Source: Gemmatimonadota bacterium
GTDB lineage: Bacteria > Gemmatimonadota > Gemmatimonadetes > Gemmatimonadales > GWC2-71-9
NCBI GenBank assembly: GCA_003221005.1
Contig: QHTZ01000082.1
Span: forward strand, 46,487 to 90,596
Length of the DNA: 44,110 nt
Direction of reading: 5' to 3'
Position 1 is the stretch's first letter, and each line of letters begins with the position of its first letter. The position numbers and the translations under genes were made by a program. This document shows positions 1-7,865 of the stretch, piece by piece. Under the pieces are notes generated by a model. The model had not been told where the DNA came from. It ran no database searches and saw nothing but the letters and a program-made list of their open reading frames with translations.

Positions 1-195
1 GCCCTGCACGGCCGCGATTCGACGCTCGCCGCCGCCCTGGGCAGCGATTTGAAAGGCAAGGCATCGCTCGTGTTGTATGCGGCGGCCATCCCACTCGCCT
101 TCTGGCATCCCTGGATTGCCTGCGCGCTGTACGTGCTGGTGGCCGTCCTCTGGCTCATCCCCGACCGTCGCATTGAAGCCGTGCTCACCACGTAG
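1..195 (+). CDS. TMEM175-family (DUF1211) potassium channel-like protein, C-terminal end
   Basis: Only the last 64 codons are present, open at the left edge and ending in TAG. The segment reads DLKGKASLVLYAAAIPLAF, then a hydrophobic stretch, then LIPDRRIEAVL. This tail (a charged DLKGK turn, a membrane helix, and a PDRRIE end) is what I recall for prokaryotic TMEM175/DUF1211 proteins, six-helix membrane proteins related to the lysosomal K+ channel TMEM175. The diagnostic N-terminal part with the filter helix lies outside the window, so channel function is inferred from family only. The next gene starts 9 bases later and is probably cotranscribed. Confidence 0.7.
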   Translation, partial: ALHGRDSTLAAALGSDLKGKASLVLYAAAIPLAFWHPWIACALYVLVAVLWLIPDRRIEAVLTT

Positions 196-204
196 GGGGC
201 CTCC

Positions 205-900
205 ATGTTCGTCGGCCATTACGGAGTGAGTTTCGTAGCGAAGCGGGCTGACAACACCATCCCGCTGTGGGTGCTCTTTATCGCCGTTCAGCTGCTCGAC
301 GTGTTCTGGAGCGGCTTCGTGTTGCTGGGCTTCGAGCAGGTCCGCATTGTGCCGGGATTCACCGCCTCGAATCCCCTCGACCTCTACTACATGCCCTACA
401 CGCACAGCCTCGTCGCGGCGCTGTTCTGGTCGGTTGCCGCGCACGTGGTGTACAAGGCCGTGCGGAGGTCCGGGGCGTCGAATCGCGCTGCGGCGCTCGT
501 CGCCCTCGCCGTGTTCTCACATTGGTTGCTGGACCTCATTGTGCATCGACCGGACCTGCCGCTGTACGATGACACGCTGAAAATGGGACTCGGGCTCTGG
601 AACTACCGCGTCCCGGCCTTTCTGCTCGAGGTCGCGATCCTGTTCGGCGGGATGCTGCTCTACCTGCGCTCCACGACCGCGACCACGCGCTTCGGGCGCT
701 GGGGATTCCCAGTGTTCGGTGTCCTAATGCTCGCGATCCAAGCCGGCGCGTTCTTCGGCCCTCCCCCCGGCGCGGAGTGGGTGGCCGCGGTCGAGGCGCT
801 CGTCTTATACATTGTTTTCGCCGCTATCGCGGGGTGGCTCGAGCGCGCGCGCCTGACCCGCGGTTTCGTCAGTCCCCTTCGGAGGCAGTCCTCAACATGA
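205..900 (+). CDS. DUF457/YdjM-like membrane protein (putative membrane-bound metal-dependent hydrolase)
   Basis: A 231-residue protein with about six hydrophobic segments. His and Asp residues are placed as in the YdjM/DUF457 membrane-bound metal-dependent hydrolase group: GHYGVSF at residues 4-10, MPYTHSL near 63-69, and SHWLLDLIVHRPDLP near 105-119. Those residues could bind a metal at the membrane face. No reaction is established for this group. The ATG follows GGGGGCCTCC with only a weak ribosome site. The gene ends in ATGA, overlapping the start of the next gene by 4 bases, so the two are translationally coupled. An alternative is an unclassified membrane protein sharing only the His/Asp pattern. 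Confidence 0.6.
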   Translation: MFVGHYGVSFVAKRADNTIPLWVLFIAVQLLDVFWSGFVLLGFEQVRIVPGFTASNPLDLYYMPYTHSLVAALFWSVAAHVVYKAVRRSGASNRAAALVALAVFSHWLLDLIVHRPDLPLYDDTLKMGLGLWNYRVPAFLLEVAILFGGMLLYLRSTTATTRFGRWGFPVFGVLMLAIQAGAFFGPPPGAEWVAAVEALVLYIVFAAIAGWLERARLTRGFVSPLRRQSST

Positions 901-1541
901 AAGTCGCCATCCTCGGCTCTGGGACAGTCGGCCAAGCGCTCGGTCGCGCCTTCGCTGCCCTGGGCCACGACGTCAGGCTCGGCACCCGCAGGCCGGAAGA
1001 CGACAAGCTCAAACTGTGGGTCAGGGAGACCGGCTCCCGGGCCTCGGTGGCGAGCTTCGGCGAGGCCGCGAAGTTCGGCGAGCTCGCCGTGCTCGCGACC
1101 GCATGGTCCGGCACCGAAAACGCGATCAAGCTCGCAGACCCGAAGAACCTCGCGGGTAAGGTCGTCATCGACGTGACCAACCCCCTCAAGCACATGCCCA
1201 ACGGCCCGCCGGCGCTCGCCCTCGGCCACACCGACTCGGGCGGCGAGCAGGTGCAGCGCTGGCTTCCCGATGCGAAGGTCGTGAAGGCGTTCAACACCGT
1301 CGGCGCTCCCCAGATGTTCAAGCCAAACTTTCCGGGCGGCCCGCCGGACATGTTCATCGCGGGCAACGACGCCGGCGCGAGAAAGACCGTCGCCGACATC
1401 TGCAAAGCGTTCGGCTGGGGCGTGATCGATCTGGGCGGGATCGAGAGCGCGCGGTACCTGGAGCCCGTCGGGATGGCGTGGGTCGTGCACGGCTTCCGAT
1501 CGAATAGCTGGAATCACGCTTTCAAAATCCTGAGGAAGTGA
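897..1541 (+). CDS. NADPH-dependent F420 reductase-like (NADP_oxidoreductase) protein
   Basis: A 214-residue cytoplasmic Rossmann-fold protein. It opens with MKVAILGSGTVGQALGRAF (GxGxxG nucleotide site at residues 7-12), then LGTRRPED at the end of strand 2, where an Arg pair normally binds the NADP 2'-phosphate. Further on are VVIDVTNPL and KAFNTVGA, both typical of the NADP oxidoreductase coenzyme F420-dependent family. Many bacterial members reduce flavin-like or other substrates rather than F420, so the substrate is open. I chose ATG 897, which overlaps the previous stop as ATGA and puts the glycine motif at the N terminus; the longer in-frame extension back to 777 reads as a shadow of the upstream gene. 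Confidence 0.8.
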   Translation: MKVAILGSGTVGQALGRAFAALGHDVRLGTRRPEDDKLKLWVRETGSRASVASFGEAAKFGELAVLATAWSGTENAIKLADPKNLAGKVVIDVTNPLKHMPNGPPALALGHTDSGGEQVQRWLPDAKVVKAFNTVGAPQMFKPNFPGGPPDMFIAGNDAGARKTVADICKAFGWGVIDLGGIESARYLEPVGMAWVVHGFRSNSWNHAFKILRK

Positions 1542-1572
1542 CAGGTGTGGCCCCTCTGAGAGGAGCATCCCG

Positions 1573-1992
1573 ATGCCGATGACCCACGTCAACGCCCTCG
1601 CCGCCCTCGTCGCCGCGGTGCTCACGATCGTGCTGGGCGCGGTGTGGTACTCCCCGGTGCTGTTCGCGAAGCAGTGGATGGCGGCACAAGGCCACACGCC
1701 GGAAGCGCTCGAGCAGATGAAGCGCAAGGGGATGGTCCGTGCCTACGCGGTCTCGTTTCTCTGCTACCTCGTGATGGCCCACGTCGTGGCGCTGCTGGCT
1801 TCCTACACGCAGGCCGCGACGTTCGCGCAAGGATTGTGGCTGGGCTTCCTGCTCTGGCTCGGCTTCGCGGCCACGATCGGCCTCACGAGCCACATGTTCT
1901 CTCTGAAGCCGATCGCGGCGTGGGTGATCGACGCCGGGTACCAGCTCGCATACCTCCTGATCATGGGCGTGGTTCTGGCCCTGTGGCGCTGA
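1573..1992 (+). CDS. DUF1761 family membrane protein
   Basis: A 139-residue protein with four predicted membrane helices. The opening helix carries the LGAVWYSPVLFAKQW motif (residues about 20-35), which is the recognisable signature of DUF1761: a helix with WYSP followed by an F/W-rich turn. The last helices read GFAATIGLTSH and AYLLIMGVVLALWR. Function is unknown for the family. A clear ribosome site, AGAGGAG at 1558-1564, lies seven bases before the ATG and fixes the start. It sits 31 bases after the oxidoreductase and 11 bases before the next gene. Confidence 0.8.
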   Translation: MPMTHVNALAALVAAVLTIVLGAVWYSPVLFAKQWMAAQGHTPEALEQMKRKGMVRAYAVSFLCYLVMAHVVALLASYTQAATFAQGLWLGFLLWLGFAATIGLTSHMFSLKPIAAWVIDAGYQLAYLLIMGVVLALWR

Positions 1993-2003
1993 CGCAAGGC
2001 CCC

Positions 2004-2354
2004 GTGCAGCAAGACTCCGGCATCACGGCGGTCGCTCACGCCATCCAGCTTTCAGTCGCGCCGGTGTTTCTCCTCTCCGGCATCGGCGCGATGCTTGCCG
2101 TGATGACGAACCGGCTGTCGCGCATCATCGACCGCGCCAGAGTGCTCGAGGCTCAGCTGTGCACCACCACGGCGCTCCTCGTCTGCGCCGTCATCGCGAC
2201 CGGATTCCTGCGCGCGGTCCTGTTGCGCTTCGACGCCTCGGTGACCGTGGCGATCCTGTTCATCGCGGCCATGGTCACATTCTTCGTGGGACTGGTCCTG
2301 TTTCTCCGCGAGATATTCGTCGCGACCGCGAATCTCCGGATCGGGCCCCGCTAA
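2004..2354 (+). CDS. DUF2721 family membrane protein, possibly with an internal deletion
   Basis: A 116-residue protein. The first part (AIQLSVAPVFLLSGIGAML, then NRLSRIIDRARVLEAQL) matches the start of DUF2721 proteins. The second part (CTTTALLVCAVIA, ILFIAAMVTFFVGLVLFLREIFVA) matches their second and third membrane helices. In family members I recall, about 25-35 residues with an RRRARLI-type charged segment separate these two parts. Here VLEAQL runs straight into CTTTALL. The open frame has no ATG near the start; GTG 2004 with AAGG four bases upstream is the best start. Function of the family is unknown. Confidence 0.7.
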   Translation: MQQDSGITAVAHAIQLSVAPVFLLSGIGAMLAVMTNRLSRIIDRARVLEAQLCTTTALLVCAVIATGFLRAVLLRFDASVTVAILFIAAMVTFFVGLVLFLREIFVATANLRIGPR

Positions 2355-2363
2355 TCGCGCCAC

Positions 2364-2888
2364 ATGCTGCCGCTCGACGCCGGTCCCTGCCAGATCCGCG
2401 CGTGGCGCCCGGGTGACCGCGCGGCGCTGGTGCGTCACGCGAACAACCGCAAGGTGTGGCGCATGCTGCGCGACCAATTCCCCCACCCCTACACCACGGC
2501 CGATGCCGACGCGTGGATCGCGGTCGCCGACGCCCAGAACCCGCTCACGTCGTTCGCGATCGTCGCGGATGGTGCCGCGGTCGGCGGTATCGGGATAGTG
2601 CTGCACACGGACATCCACCGCCGTACTGCGGAGCTGGGCTACTGGGTCGGCGAAGCGTTCTGGAACCGCGGCATCGCGACCGCGGCGGTGCGGGCGTTCA
2701 CGCCCTACGCTTTCGGGGCAGTCGACCTGCTCCGGATCTACGCCGGCGTCTTCTCCTCCAACCCCGCATCGATGCGCGTGCTGGAGAAGGCGGGGTACGT
2801 GCGCGAGGCAGTCCTGCGGCAGGCCGTTGTGAAGGATGGAGAGGTGCTGGACGAGATCCTATACGCGACGACGAAGGATCGCTGGTGA
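2364..2888 (+). CDS. GNAT acetyltransferase, RimJ/RimL type
   Basis: A 174-residue GNAT-fold enzyme that probably transfers an acetyl group from acetyl-CoA to an amine (protein N-terminus or small molecule). The ordered motifs are the N-terminal IRAWRPGD, the GGIGI strand near residues 73-77, AELGYWVGEAFWNRGIATAA (acetyl-CoA pyrophosphate loop region, about 90-110), and the C-terminal SNPASMRVLEKAGYVREAVLR. This pattern is that of RimJ/RimL-like acetyltransferases. The substrate cannot be read from sequence. The stop TGA overlaps the GTG start of the patatin gene by four bases, so the two are likely cotranslated, although no functional link is known. Confidence 0.85.
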   Translation: MLPLDAGPCQIRAWRPGDRAALVRHANNRKVWRMLRDQFPHPYTTADADAWIAVADAQNPLTSFAIVADGAAVGGIGIVLHTDIHRRTAELGYWVGEAFWNRGIATAAVRAFTPYAFGAVDLLRIYAGVFSSNPASMRVLEKAGYVREAVLRQAVVKDGEVLDEILYATTKDRW

Positions 2889-3868
2889 TCCGGATCCTCT
2901 CCCTCGACGGTGGAGGCATCCGCGGCATCATCCCCGCGATGCTGCTTGCCGAGCTGGAGCGGCGCAGCGGGCGCGCGACGTGCGATCTCTTCGACCTGAT
3001 CGCGGGCACCTCGACGGGCGGCCTCATCGCGCTCGCCCTCACCTGCCCCGGTTCGGACGGCCGCCCACGCTATGCGGCCCGCGAGCTCGTGGGGATCTAC
3101 GAGCGGGAAGGGCCGGTGATCTTCGCCCGGTCGCTGTGGCGCCGCATCGTCACGCTGTGTCACCTGCTCGGCCCCCAGTACTCGGCACGGGGCACGGAGC
3201 AGGTGCTCGCGCGCTATCTCGGCGATACGCGGCTCAAGGACGCGTTGCGGGACGTGCTCGTCCCGAGCTACGACATCGAGCGGCACGCGCCCTTCTTCTT
3301 CAAGAGCCGCGCGGCACGCGCACGGCCCCACTACGACTTCGCCCTGCGCGACATCGCCCGCGCCACCACGGCGGCGCCGACGTACTTCCCGCCCGCCCGG
3401 CTCACCGCGCCCGGGGAGAGCGGGAAGTACTACGCTCTGATCGACGGCGGCGTCGCCGCCGCAAATCCCGCACTGTGCGCCTTCGCGGAGGCAAAACGAT
3501 TCGATCCCGAGGCCGACGTGCTGCTCGTCTCCATCGGCACGGGCGAGCTCACGGAGCCGGTTCCGTACGCCCGCGCGCAACACTGGGGACTGATCGGATG
3601 GGCCCGCCCGGTGCTCCGCATCGTGCTCGATGGTCCCAACGAGGCCGTGGACTACCAGCTCAAGCAGCTGCTCCCCGACGCCCGACACGGGCCGCGACGC
3701 TACTACCGCTTTCAGGCGCCCCTCACCGAGCCCGAGGACGCCATCGACAACACGAGCCCCGAGAACATCCAGGCGCTCAAGGGCCTCGGCGACACGCTGA
3801 TCCACGACAACGCCGCGCTGCTGGACCGGCTGGCACGGCAACTGCTGCAAAACCCGCGTCCGTCTTGA
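2885..3868 (+). CDS. Patatin-like phospholipase (CapV-like architecture)
   Basis: A 327-residue patatin-fold acyl hydrolase, expected to cleave fatty acids from phospholipids or acyl-CoA. All catalytic elements are present: the oxyanion glycine loop DGGGIRG at residues 8-14, the nucleophile elbow GTSTGG with Ser43, and the Asp of the dyad in IDGG at Asp187. There is no signal peptide, so it acts in the cytoplasm or on the inner membrane. The GTG start overlaps the GNAT stop and places the glycine loop right at the N terminus, as in the family. The closest overall look is the CapV-type patatins used as effectors in CBASS defence, but no nucleotide cyclase, Cap2 or Cap3 gene lies nearby, so that role is not supported here. 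Confidence 0.88.
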   Translation: MIRILSLDGGGIRGIIPAMLLAELERRSGRATCDLFDLIAGTSTGGLIALALTCPGSDGRPRYAARELVGIYEREGPVIFARSLWRRIVTLCHLLGPQYSARGTEQVLARYLGDTRLKDALRDVLVPSYDIERHAPFFFKSRAARARPHYDFALRDIARATTAAPTYFPPARLTAPGESGKYYALIDGGVAAANPALCAFAEAKRFDPEADVLLVSIGTGELTEPVPYARAQHWGLIGWARPVLRIVLDGPNEAVDYQLKQLLPDARHGPRRYYRFQAPLTEPEDAIDNTSPENIQALKGLGDTLIHDNAALLDRLARQLLQNPRPS

Positions 3869-3879
3869 GGAACCGTACG

Positions 3880-4977
3880 ATGGCGACCCGCTGTGTCATG
3901 CTCTGCGCGCTCGTCCTGGCGGGGCAGGTTGGGACCGGGGCGGCGCAACAGGTGAGGGTGATTCACAAACCGGTCATCGCGCGCCTGCGCGGGGACTCGA
4001 CGCGCCCGCGCGTCCTGACGCGCATCTCGCCGGGCAAGACAGACACGCTCCGCGGACGGATCGACTCGCTGCGACTGCGGCCCGGGCAGGTGATCGCGGT
4101 GACGCTCGACACGACGAGCCCCGCGACGCTGCCGTTCCGCTACCTCAGCACCGACAGCGCGGCGGCCACGACGCTGTACCTCCGCCCCGCGGTCGAGATC
4201 GGCCTCGCGAGCCCCATCCGGTTCCTGCTGAACGGCGATCGCGTGAGCGTGACCCCGAGCGCGCTTTCGCTCAAGCACACGAACCTCCCGTTCGAGCGCG
4301 TGCGGCTCGCCGCCGCCTCGCCGGGCGAATCGGTGCGGGTGCACATCCGGCCAGGGTTCAACCCCCGCGGCGTGGACGTGTGGGTGCCGGTCGAGCGCCC
4401 GGCGATCGCGCTCGAGCCCGTGACGCCCACTGTCACGGGCCTCGGGCTCGCGGTAGCGATCGTGCACGTGACCCTGCCTCCCGAAGCGGGGACCACGCCC
4501 CGCGTGGTGCGGCTCACGGCCAAGCACGCGATCCCGGAGCCGAGCGAGCTGACCCTCGCGGGCGGGGAGACGCGCGACGCGAAGGTCCGCTCGGTCGGGA
4601 TCGGCACGGACACGCTCTACGCCCGCAGCGATCCGTTCCACTCGGACCGTGTCGTCATCGTGTATGGGTGGCCGGTCCGCTTCTTCGCGGCCGCGTTGTT
4701 GGGCGGTCTCTTGGGCAGCGTGGTGGCCGGCTATGGAGCGCGCCGCCGGGGCAAGGGCACTTCCCCTCCGGCCTACGGCGTCGGCGGTCTCGCGACCGGG
4801 CTGCTCGTGGCGATCGCGTTCGCCGTAGGCCTGAATCTCACCGGCCTCGAGATGGTGACGCAGTACGGCGAGGCCGTGGTTTTCGTGGTCGCGGCGCTGG
4901 GGGCGCTGCTCGGGCTTCCTGGCATCGGCAAGGCGGTCCCGGTGCTCGGGCGGGCACTCGAGGGGCGCGCGCGCTAG
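3880..4977 (+). CDS. Secreted/membrane protein of unknown function, downstream of patatin
   Basis: I do not recognise this 365-residue protein. It opens with a signal peptide (MATRCVMLCALVLAGQ, likely cut after GTGAAQ). About 240 residues of beta-rich, Thr/Arg-rich sequence follow, which looks exported and possibly Ig- or adhesin-like. The C terminus carries three closely spaced membrane helices near residues 263-287, 303-327 and 330-350, separated by a basic ARRRGKG loop. So a large periplasmic domain is anchored by a C-terminal membrane hairpin cluster. GAGGA of the ribosome site overlaps the patatin stop codon, 11 bases upstream of this start, so the two genes are probably one transcript. 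Confidence 0.7.
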   Translation: MATRCVMLCALVLAGQVGTGAAQQVRVIHKPVIARLRGDSTRPRVLTRISPGKTDTLRGRIDSLRLRPGQVIAVTLDTTSPATLPFRYLSTDSAAATTLYLRPAVEIGLASPIRFLLNGDRVSVTPSALSLKHTNLPFERVRLAAASPGESVRVHIRPGFNPRGVDVWVPVERPAIALEPVTPTVTGLGLAVAIVHVTLPPEAGTTPRVVRLTAKHAIPEPSELTLAGGETRDAKVRSVGIGTDTLYARSDPFHSDRVVIVYGWPVRFFAAALLGGLLGSVVAGYGARRRGKGTSPPAYGVGGLATGLLVAIAFAVGLNLTGLEMVTQYGEAVVFVVAALGALLGLPGIGKAVPVLGRALEGRAR

Positions 4978-4989
4978 GGACGCGTGTCG

Positions 4990-4995
4990 TAGATT
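4990..4995 (+). promoter_or_regulatory. Putative -10 box (TAGATT) of a leaderless deoC transcript
   Basis: TAGATT lies six bases before the deoC ATG, and the intervening bases (CCCCCC) cannot serve as a ribosome site. The same word or a close form stands at a similar distance before three other genes in the window (12396, 22669, 31630). A -10 element this close implies transcription starting at or next to the ATG. No convincing -35 box is seen. Confidence 0.35.
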
Positions 4996-5001
4996 CCCCC
5001 C

Positions 5002-6036
5002 ATGAAGGTCACGCACCGCGAGACCCCGCTCGCGCACCGCCCGGGCGCCGCCCCCGAGGAGCGAACGCTGCGCGTGGCCGTGCGGGCCGATCGCCGCAAC
5101 CCCGGCGTCCCGTTCGACCTCGACTCCGTGCTGGCGCTGCGCGTCAATCGCAGCGCCGTGGAGCGGCGCGCGGCGACCCTCCCCACCCGCCGCACGGTCA
5201 AGAAAGAGTGGCAGGCGGCGTGGCTGTTGCGCGCCATCACTTGCCTGGACCTCACCACCCTCCAGGGCGACGACACGCCCGGTACCGTGCAACGACTCTG
5301 CGCGAAGGCGCGCCGTCCGGTGCGCGAGGATCTGCTGCGGGCGCTGGGCGGCGCCGATCTCGACGTCACGGTCGCCGCCGTGTGCGTGTATCACGCGCTG
5401 GTCCCGGCGGCGCTGCAGGCGCTCGAAGGCACGGACATCCCGGTCGCGGCGGTGTCTACCGGCTTCCCCGCCGGCCTCAGCCCGTTCGCGGAGCGGCTGC
5501 GCGAGATTCAGGCCTCACTCGCCGCCGGCGCGCGCGAGATCGACGTCGTCATCACGCGGGCCCACGTCCTCACGGGCGAGTGGGAGGCGCTGTACGACGA
5601 AGTGCGCGCCTTCCGCGAGGCGTGCGGCGACGCCCTGTTGAAGGTGATCCTCGCGACGGGCGAGCTCGCCACGCTCACCAACGTGGCGCGCGCGAGCCGC
5701 GTGGCGATGATGGCCGGCGCCGATTTCATCAAGACGTCCACCGGGAAAGAGCCGGTGAACGCCACGCTCCCCGTCGGCGTGGTGATGACGCGCGCCATCC
5801 GGACGTACCACGAGGAAACCGGTTGGTCCGTGGGCTTCAAGCCGGCGGGCGGGATTCGTACGGCGCGTACCGCGCTCGACTGGCTGATCCTCATGAAGGA
5901 AGAGCTGGGCGACCGCTGGCTCCGCGCCACGCTGTTCCGCATCGGGGCCTCGACACTCCTCACCGACATCGAGCGCCAGCTCGAGCACTTCGCCACCGGG
6001 CGGTACTCGGCCGCCTACCGACACCCGATGGTGTGA
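5002..6036 (+). CDS. deoC: Deoxyribose-phosphate aldolase (DERA), long form
   Basis: Cleaves 2-deoxy-D-ribose 5-phosphate to glyceraldehyde 3-phosphate and acetaldehyde, the last step of deoxynucleoside catabolism. The Schiff-base lysine is in FIKTSTGK (Lys244), the second catalytic lysine in GFKPAGGIR (Lys280), and the aspartates are in CLDLTTL (Asp83) and EIDVVI (Asp181). At 344 residues it is the long form, resembling the eukaryotic type with an N-terminal extension of about 75 residues rather than the roughly 250-residue E. coli type. It overlaps the next gene by four bases (GTGA). The aldehyde dehydrogenase two genes downstream is well placed to oxidise the acetaldehyde. Confidence 0.95.
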   Translation: MKVTHRETPLAHRPGAAPEERTLRVAVRADRRNPGVPFDLDSVLALRVNRSAVERRAATLPTRRTVKKEWQAAWLLRAITCLDLTTLQGDDTPGTVQRLCAKARRPVREDLLRALGGADLDVTVAAVCVYHALVPAALQALEGTDIPVAAVSTGFPAGLSPFAERLREIQASLAAGAREIDVVITRAHVLTGEWEALYDEVRAFREACGDALLKVILATGELATLTNVARASRVAMMAGADFIKTSTGKEPVNATLPVGVVMTRAIRTYHEETGWSVGFKPAGGIRTARTALDWLILMKEELGDRWLRATLFRIGASTLLTDIERQLEHFATGRYSAAYRHPMV

Positions 6037-7865
6037 GCGTGTCCCGTCTCTCCCTGGCTCTGTTCGCGTTGCTCGGCACGGCACCGATCGCCGCGCAGGC
6101 TCCGACACCCGACACCTCAGTCGCAGCCGCGCAACGCTTCCTCGACGCCGCCGAACGCGAGCTTGCAATCAAGAGTGTGGCGGTGAACCGGGCGGGGTGG
6201 GTCGGCGAGAACTTCATCACGCACGACACCGAGCTCCTCAACGCGGAGGCGCAGGCCGACTTCGCCGCAGCGCTCAAACGGCTGGTGGACGGCGCGCGCC
6301 GCTTCGACGGGGCGGCGCTGCCGCCCGAGGTCAAGCGCCGGTTCCTCCTCCTCAAGCTTCAGCTCGCCGCGCCCGCGCCCCCCGATTCGAGCCAGGCTGC
6401 GGAGCTCGCGCGGCTGGCGGCAGGCCTCGACGCCGACTACGGCCGGGGGACGTACTGCAAGCCCGCGCCCGGGGGAAAGCCCGCGTGCCGCAACCTCGAC
6501 GACCTGGAGCGCGTGCTCGCCGATTCGCGCAATCCCGATTCGCTGCTCGATGCTTGGGTCGGCTGGCAGACGATCGGGGTCCCCATGCGGGACCGCTACA
6601 CCCGGTTTATGGCGCTCGCCAACGCAGGCGCTCGCGCCATGGGCTTCGCCGACGCGGGCGCGATGTGGCGCGCCGGCTACGACATGCCGCCCGACTCGTT
6701 CGTCGCGGTGGTGGACAAGCTGTGGCTCGACGTGCGCCCCCTCTACCTCCAGTTGCACGCCTACGTGCGACGCCGCCTCGTGGCGCGCTACGGCACCAGG
6801 CTTGTCCCGCCGACCGGCATGCTGCCGGTGCAGCTGACGGGGAACATGTGGGGGCAGGACTGGAGCAACATCGCCGACATCGCCATTCCCGCGGCAGCGG
6901 GGTCCGCCTCCGCCGTGCGCGGCGTGGATCTGACCGCGATCCTGAAGGCCCGGCACGTGACCCCGCACGACATGGTGCGCATGGGCGAGCGCTTCTACGC
7001 GTCGCTCGGCTTCGATTCACTCCCCGCGACGTTCTGGGAGCGCTCGCTCTTCGTCCGGCCGAAGGACCGGGACGTCGTGTGTCACGCGAGCGCGTGGTAC
7101 ATCGACGACCCCACCGACCTGCGCATCAAGATGTGTATCGAGCCGACGGAAGACGCCTTCCGCACGATCCATCACGAGCTGGGCCACGACTTTTACTTCC
7201 GGGCCTACAAGGACCAGCCGTTCCTGTACCAGGGCGGCGCCGACGACGGCTTCCACGAGGCGATCGGGGACGCGATCGCGCTCTCCGTCACGCCGCGCTA
7301 CCTGGTGCAGATCGGGCTGCTCGATGCGGAGCCGCCCCCGGCAGGCGACACGCTCCAGCTGCTGCGCCTGGCGCTCGACCACGTGGCGTTCCTCCCGTTC
7401 GGCATCACGATCGACAAGTGGCGCTGGGAAGTGTTCGCCGGGAAAGTGGCGCCGGGGGACTACACCAGGCGCTGGTGGGAGCTGCGGGGGTCCTACGGCG
7501 GCGTGATGCCGCCGCTGCCGCGCGGGCCGACCGATTTCGACCCGGGCGCCAAGTACCACGTCCCCGGTAACGTGCCGTACATGCGCTACTTCCTCGCACA
7601 GGTGCTCGAGTTCCAGTTCTACCGCAGCCTGTGCCGCGTCGCAGGCCACACGGGACCGCTGTACCGCTGCTCCTTCTACGGCAGCAAGGAAGCGGGGCAG
7701 CGCCTCGCCGCCATGCTCGCGCTCGGCGCGAGCCGCCCCTGGCCCGACGCGCTCGAGACGCTCACGGGCCAGCGCGAGATGGATGCGACCGCGTTCCTCG
7801 ACTACTTCCAGCCCCTCATGGTCTGGCTGCAACGCCAGAACCGGGGCGCGCCGGTGGGGTGGTGA
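6033..7865 (+). CDS. M2 family (ACE-like) peptidyl-dipeptidase, exported
   Basis: A zinc metallopeptidase that in this family removes C-terminal dipeptides. It has a signal peptide (RLSLALFALLGTAPIAAQA), so it should work in the periplasm or outside. The zinc site is HHELGHD with His381 and His385, and the third ligand is Glu409 in DGFHEAIGD. The 28-residue distance from the first His to the Glu equals that in human testis ACE (383 to 411). Length, 610 residues, matches bacterial ACE homologues. I chose GTG 6033, which overlaps the deoC stop as GTGA; GTG 6039 is an equal alternative. Its place between deoC and an aldehyde dehydrogenase has no obvious metabolic reason. Confidence 0.9.
   Translation: MSVSRLSLALFALLGTAPIAAQAPTPDTSVAAAQRFLDAAERELAIKSVAVNRAGWVGENFITHDTELLNAEAQADFAAALKRLVDGARRFDGAALPPEVKRRFLLLKLQLAAPAPPDSSQAAELARLAAGLDADYGRGTYCKPAPGGKPACRNLDDLERVLADSRNPDSLLDAWVGWQTIGVPMRDRYTRFMALANAGARAMGFADAGAMWRAGYDMPPDSFVAVVDKLWLDVRPLYLQLHAYVRRRLVARYGTRLVPPTGMLPVQLTGNMWGQDWSNIADIAIPAAAGSASAVRGVDLTAILKARHVTPHDMVRMGERFYASLGFDSLPATFWERSLFVRPKDRDVVCHASAWYIDDPTDLRIKMCIEPTEDAFRTIHHELGHDFYFRAYKDQPFLYQGGADDGFHEAIGDAIALSVTPRYLVQIGLLDAEPPPAGDTLQLLRLALDHVAFLPFGITIDKWRWEVFAGKVAPGDYTRRWWELRGSYGGVMPPLPRGPTDFDPGAKYHVPGNVPYMRYFLAQVLEFQFYRSLCRVAGHTGPLYRCSFYGSKEAGQRLAAMLALGASRPWPDALETLTGQREMDATAFLDYFQPLMVWLQRQNRGAPVGW

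Noticed and set aside
2885..3868. Possible CBASS defence system around the CapV-like patatin
   Set aside because: No CD-NTase, Cap2/Cap3 or other defence gene is encoded nearby; neighbours are a GNAT enzyme and an unknown membrane protein.
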